In this document: in pieces, positions 63,238 through 64,000 of the stretch
Position numbering within the stretch: position 1 is the first letter of the stretch
How the letters are laid out: each line of letters begins with the position of its first letter
DNA from: Gulosibacter hominis
GTDB taxonomy: Bacteria > Actinomycetota > Actinomycetes > Actinomycetales > Microbacteriaceae
Length of the DNA: 64,000 nucleotides
Direction: 5' to 3'
Assembly (NCBI RefSeq): GCF_904842695.1
Contig: NZ_CAJGWQ010000007.1
Coordinates: 53,833 to 117,832 of the forward strand
Position numbers and translations under genes: made by a program
The notes under the pieces: model-generated
The model's database searches: none
What the model saw: only the letters and a program-made list of their open reading frames with translations
Told to the model about the DNA's origin: nothing

Positions 63238-63498
63238 GTGATCCTCGTCTGGGATGAGGCCGCCTGGGAAGACTACTTGTGGTGGCAGAGTGAAGACCGC
63301 CGCACGCTCAAACGCATCAACCAGCTCATCAAGGACATCGCGCGTAACGGCAACGAGGGCATCGGCAAACCCGAAGCCCTCAAGCATGGACTTTCGGGTT
63401 ATTGGTCAAGACGCATCACCGACGAGCATCGACTGGTATACAAGTGCGTTGGTGACGAGATTCGCATCGCAGCCTGCCGCTATCACTACGGCAGATGA
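63238..63498 (+). CDS. yoeB: mRNA interferase toxin YoeB
   Basis: 86 residues from GTG 63238. WDEAAWEDYLWWQSEDRRTL, KPEALKHGLSGYWSRRITDE and the C-terminal ACRYHYGR, with Glu, Arg, His and Tyr of the RelE fold active site, identify YoeB. It cleaves mRNA on the ribosome. Three bases after yefM. Confidence 0.95.
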   Translation: MILVWDEAAWEDYLWWQSEDRRTLKRINQLIKDIARNGNEGIGKPEALKHGLSGYWSRRITDEHRLVYKCVGDEIRIAACRYHYGR

Positions 63499-63571
63499 TC
63501 GGCCCTCCGCCCCGGCCCCGCGACAAAACACCTCCCCGTGGCAAGGCACCTCCCCCACCGCGCGCGCCCAT

Positions 63572-63726
63572 CCCACGCCAAGTGACCCTGTAACTGCGGA
63601 ATGACCCTGCTATAGGAGGGTCACTTGCCGGTTACAGGGTCACTTCGTGCATGGTGGAGATGATGCGAGGTAATGCGCGGCGGATGATGCAGCGGCCACT
63701 GCGGATGCGCGGGTGTGCGGCGCTGG
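63572..63726. repeat. Family C repeat, copy 2, long form
   Basis: CCCACGCC plus the 66-bp nested palindrome (63580-63645), followed by 81 bases shared with copy 3. There is no gene between 63499 and 64000; the long frames there match in both repeats and lack ribosome sites. Confidence 0.9.
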
Positions 63727-63845
63727 TGCGCATGCGCGCGAGCGTGGCGGGTACGGCGCCGGATGCAGCGGATGCAGCGCGCGAGCTGCGGGGTTCGCCG
63801 GGGGCACGAGCACAACCCACCTACTAGCCATGGCAGGGCACCTTC

Positions 63846-64000
63846 CCCACGCCAAGTGACCCTGTAACTGCGAAATGACCCTGCTATAGGAGGGTCACTT
63901 GCCGGTTACAGGGTCACTTGGTGCATGGTGGAGATGATGCGAGGTAATGCGCGGCGGATGATGCAGCGGCCACTGCGGATGCGCGGGTGTGCGGCGCTGG
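63846..64000. repeat. Family C repeat, copy 3, long form, runs to window end
   Basis: Matches 63572-63726 at an offset of 274 with only two differences seen (CGGAATG/CGAAATG and CTTCGTGC/CTTGGTGC). It may continue past the window as part of a 274-bp tandem array. Confidence 0.9.

Noticed and set aside
63620..63855. Minus-strand frames at the window end
   Set aside because: They lie in the duplicated family C flank, lack ribosome sites and have low-complexity composition.
62785..64000. Possible CRISPR array
   Set aside because: Three palindromic copies with irregular spacing (about 795 and 274) and no uniform spacers or cas genes.

Overview
The window is high-GC DNA from an actinobacterium, most likely a member of the Microbacteriaceae. 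This rests on the pknB-pknA-pbpA-rodA-pstP-fhaB-fhaA cluster beside crgA, rhomboid and ppiA, on class E sortase, GTP-type PEPCK, the coproporphyrin haem pathway (chdC plus ferrochelatase), many GTG/TTG starts and ATGA gene overlaps. Genus cannot be set from the sequence.

Layout. 1-3.4 kb: 5' part of a CopD/CtaG-type membrane gene, a repeat-rich gap, HU, a second gap holding 64-bp palindromic repeats, and an rpmB-rpmG-rpsN operon whose products lack zinc-finger cysteines. 3.4-15.1 kb: L-serine dehydratase, then a selenium locus: selB, selA, tRNA-Sec, selD and a three-gene formate dehydrogenase. The catalytic subunit has an in-frame UGA followed by a SECIS hairpin. 15.1-20.7 kb: a zinc ABC importer (solute-binding protein with a long His/Asp loop, ATPase, two permeases) with its Fur/Zur regulator and an upstream Zur-like box, then a DeoR regulator and HPr. 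20.8-24.2 kb: an accessory island with an orphan ORF, a broken gene remnant, a decayed ISL3-type element and an MFS transporter.

24.2-43 kb: a SatD-family gene with a membrane partner; a branched-chain 2-oxoacid dehydrogenase (E1a, E1b, E2); a PLP aminotransferase; a holin-like protein; a serine-hydrolase-like protein with a small partner; LMW protein tyrosine phosphatase; purB; membrane proteins; ferrochelatase and chdC; serA; an acyltransferase; azlCD; an FMN reductase. 43-45 kb: nrdI-nrdF behind two NrdR boxes. The NrdF has Gln, Ser and Lys in place of three metal-binding glutamates, which is the signature of the metal-free class Ie R2. 45-57 kb: pckG, tRNA-Leu(CAG), then the cell-wall and division signalling operon fhaA-fhaB-pstP-rodA-pbpA-pknA-pknB. 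56.6-64 kb: a small membrane protein, sortase E, crgA, a cluster of five DnaA boxes, rhomboid, ppiA, an Ala/Lys-rich protein, a small AT-richer insertion bounded by 91-bp direct repeats, a NUDIX hydrolase, a DUF937 protein and a YefM-YoeB toxin-antitoxin pair set between copies of another palindromic repeat.

Metals link several parts. The selenium genes make selenocysteine for the formate dehydrogenase, whose operon starts 30 bases after zur. Zinc uptake is under a Zur-type regulator. The ribosomal proteins present are zinc-free forms, and the R2 subunit appears able to work without metal.
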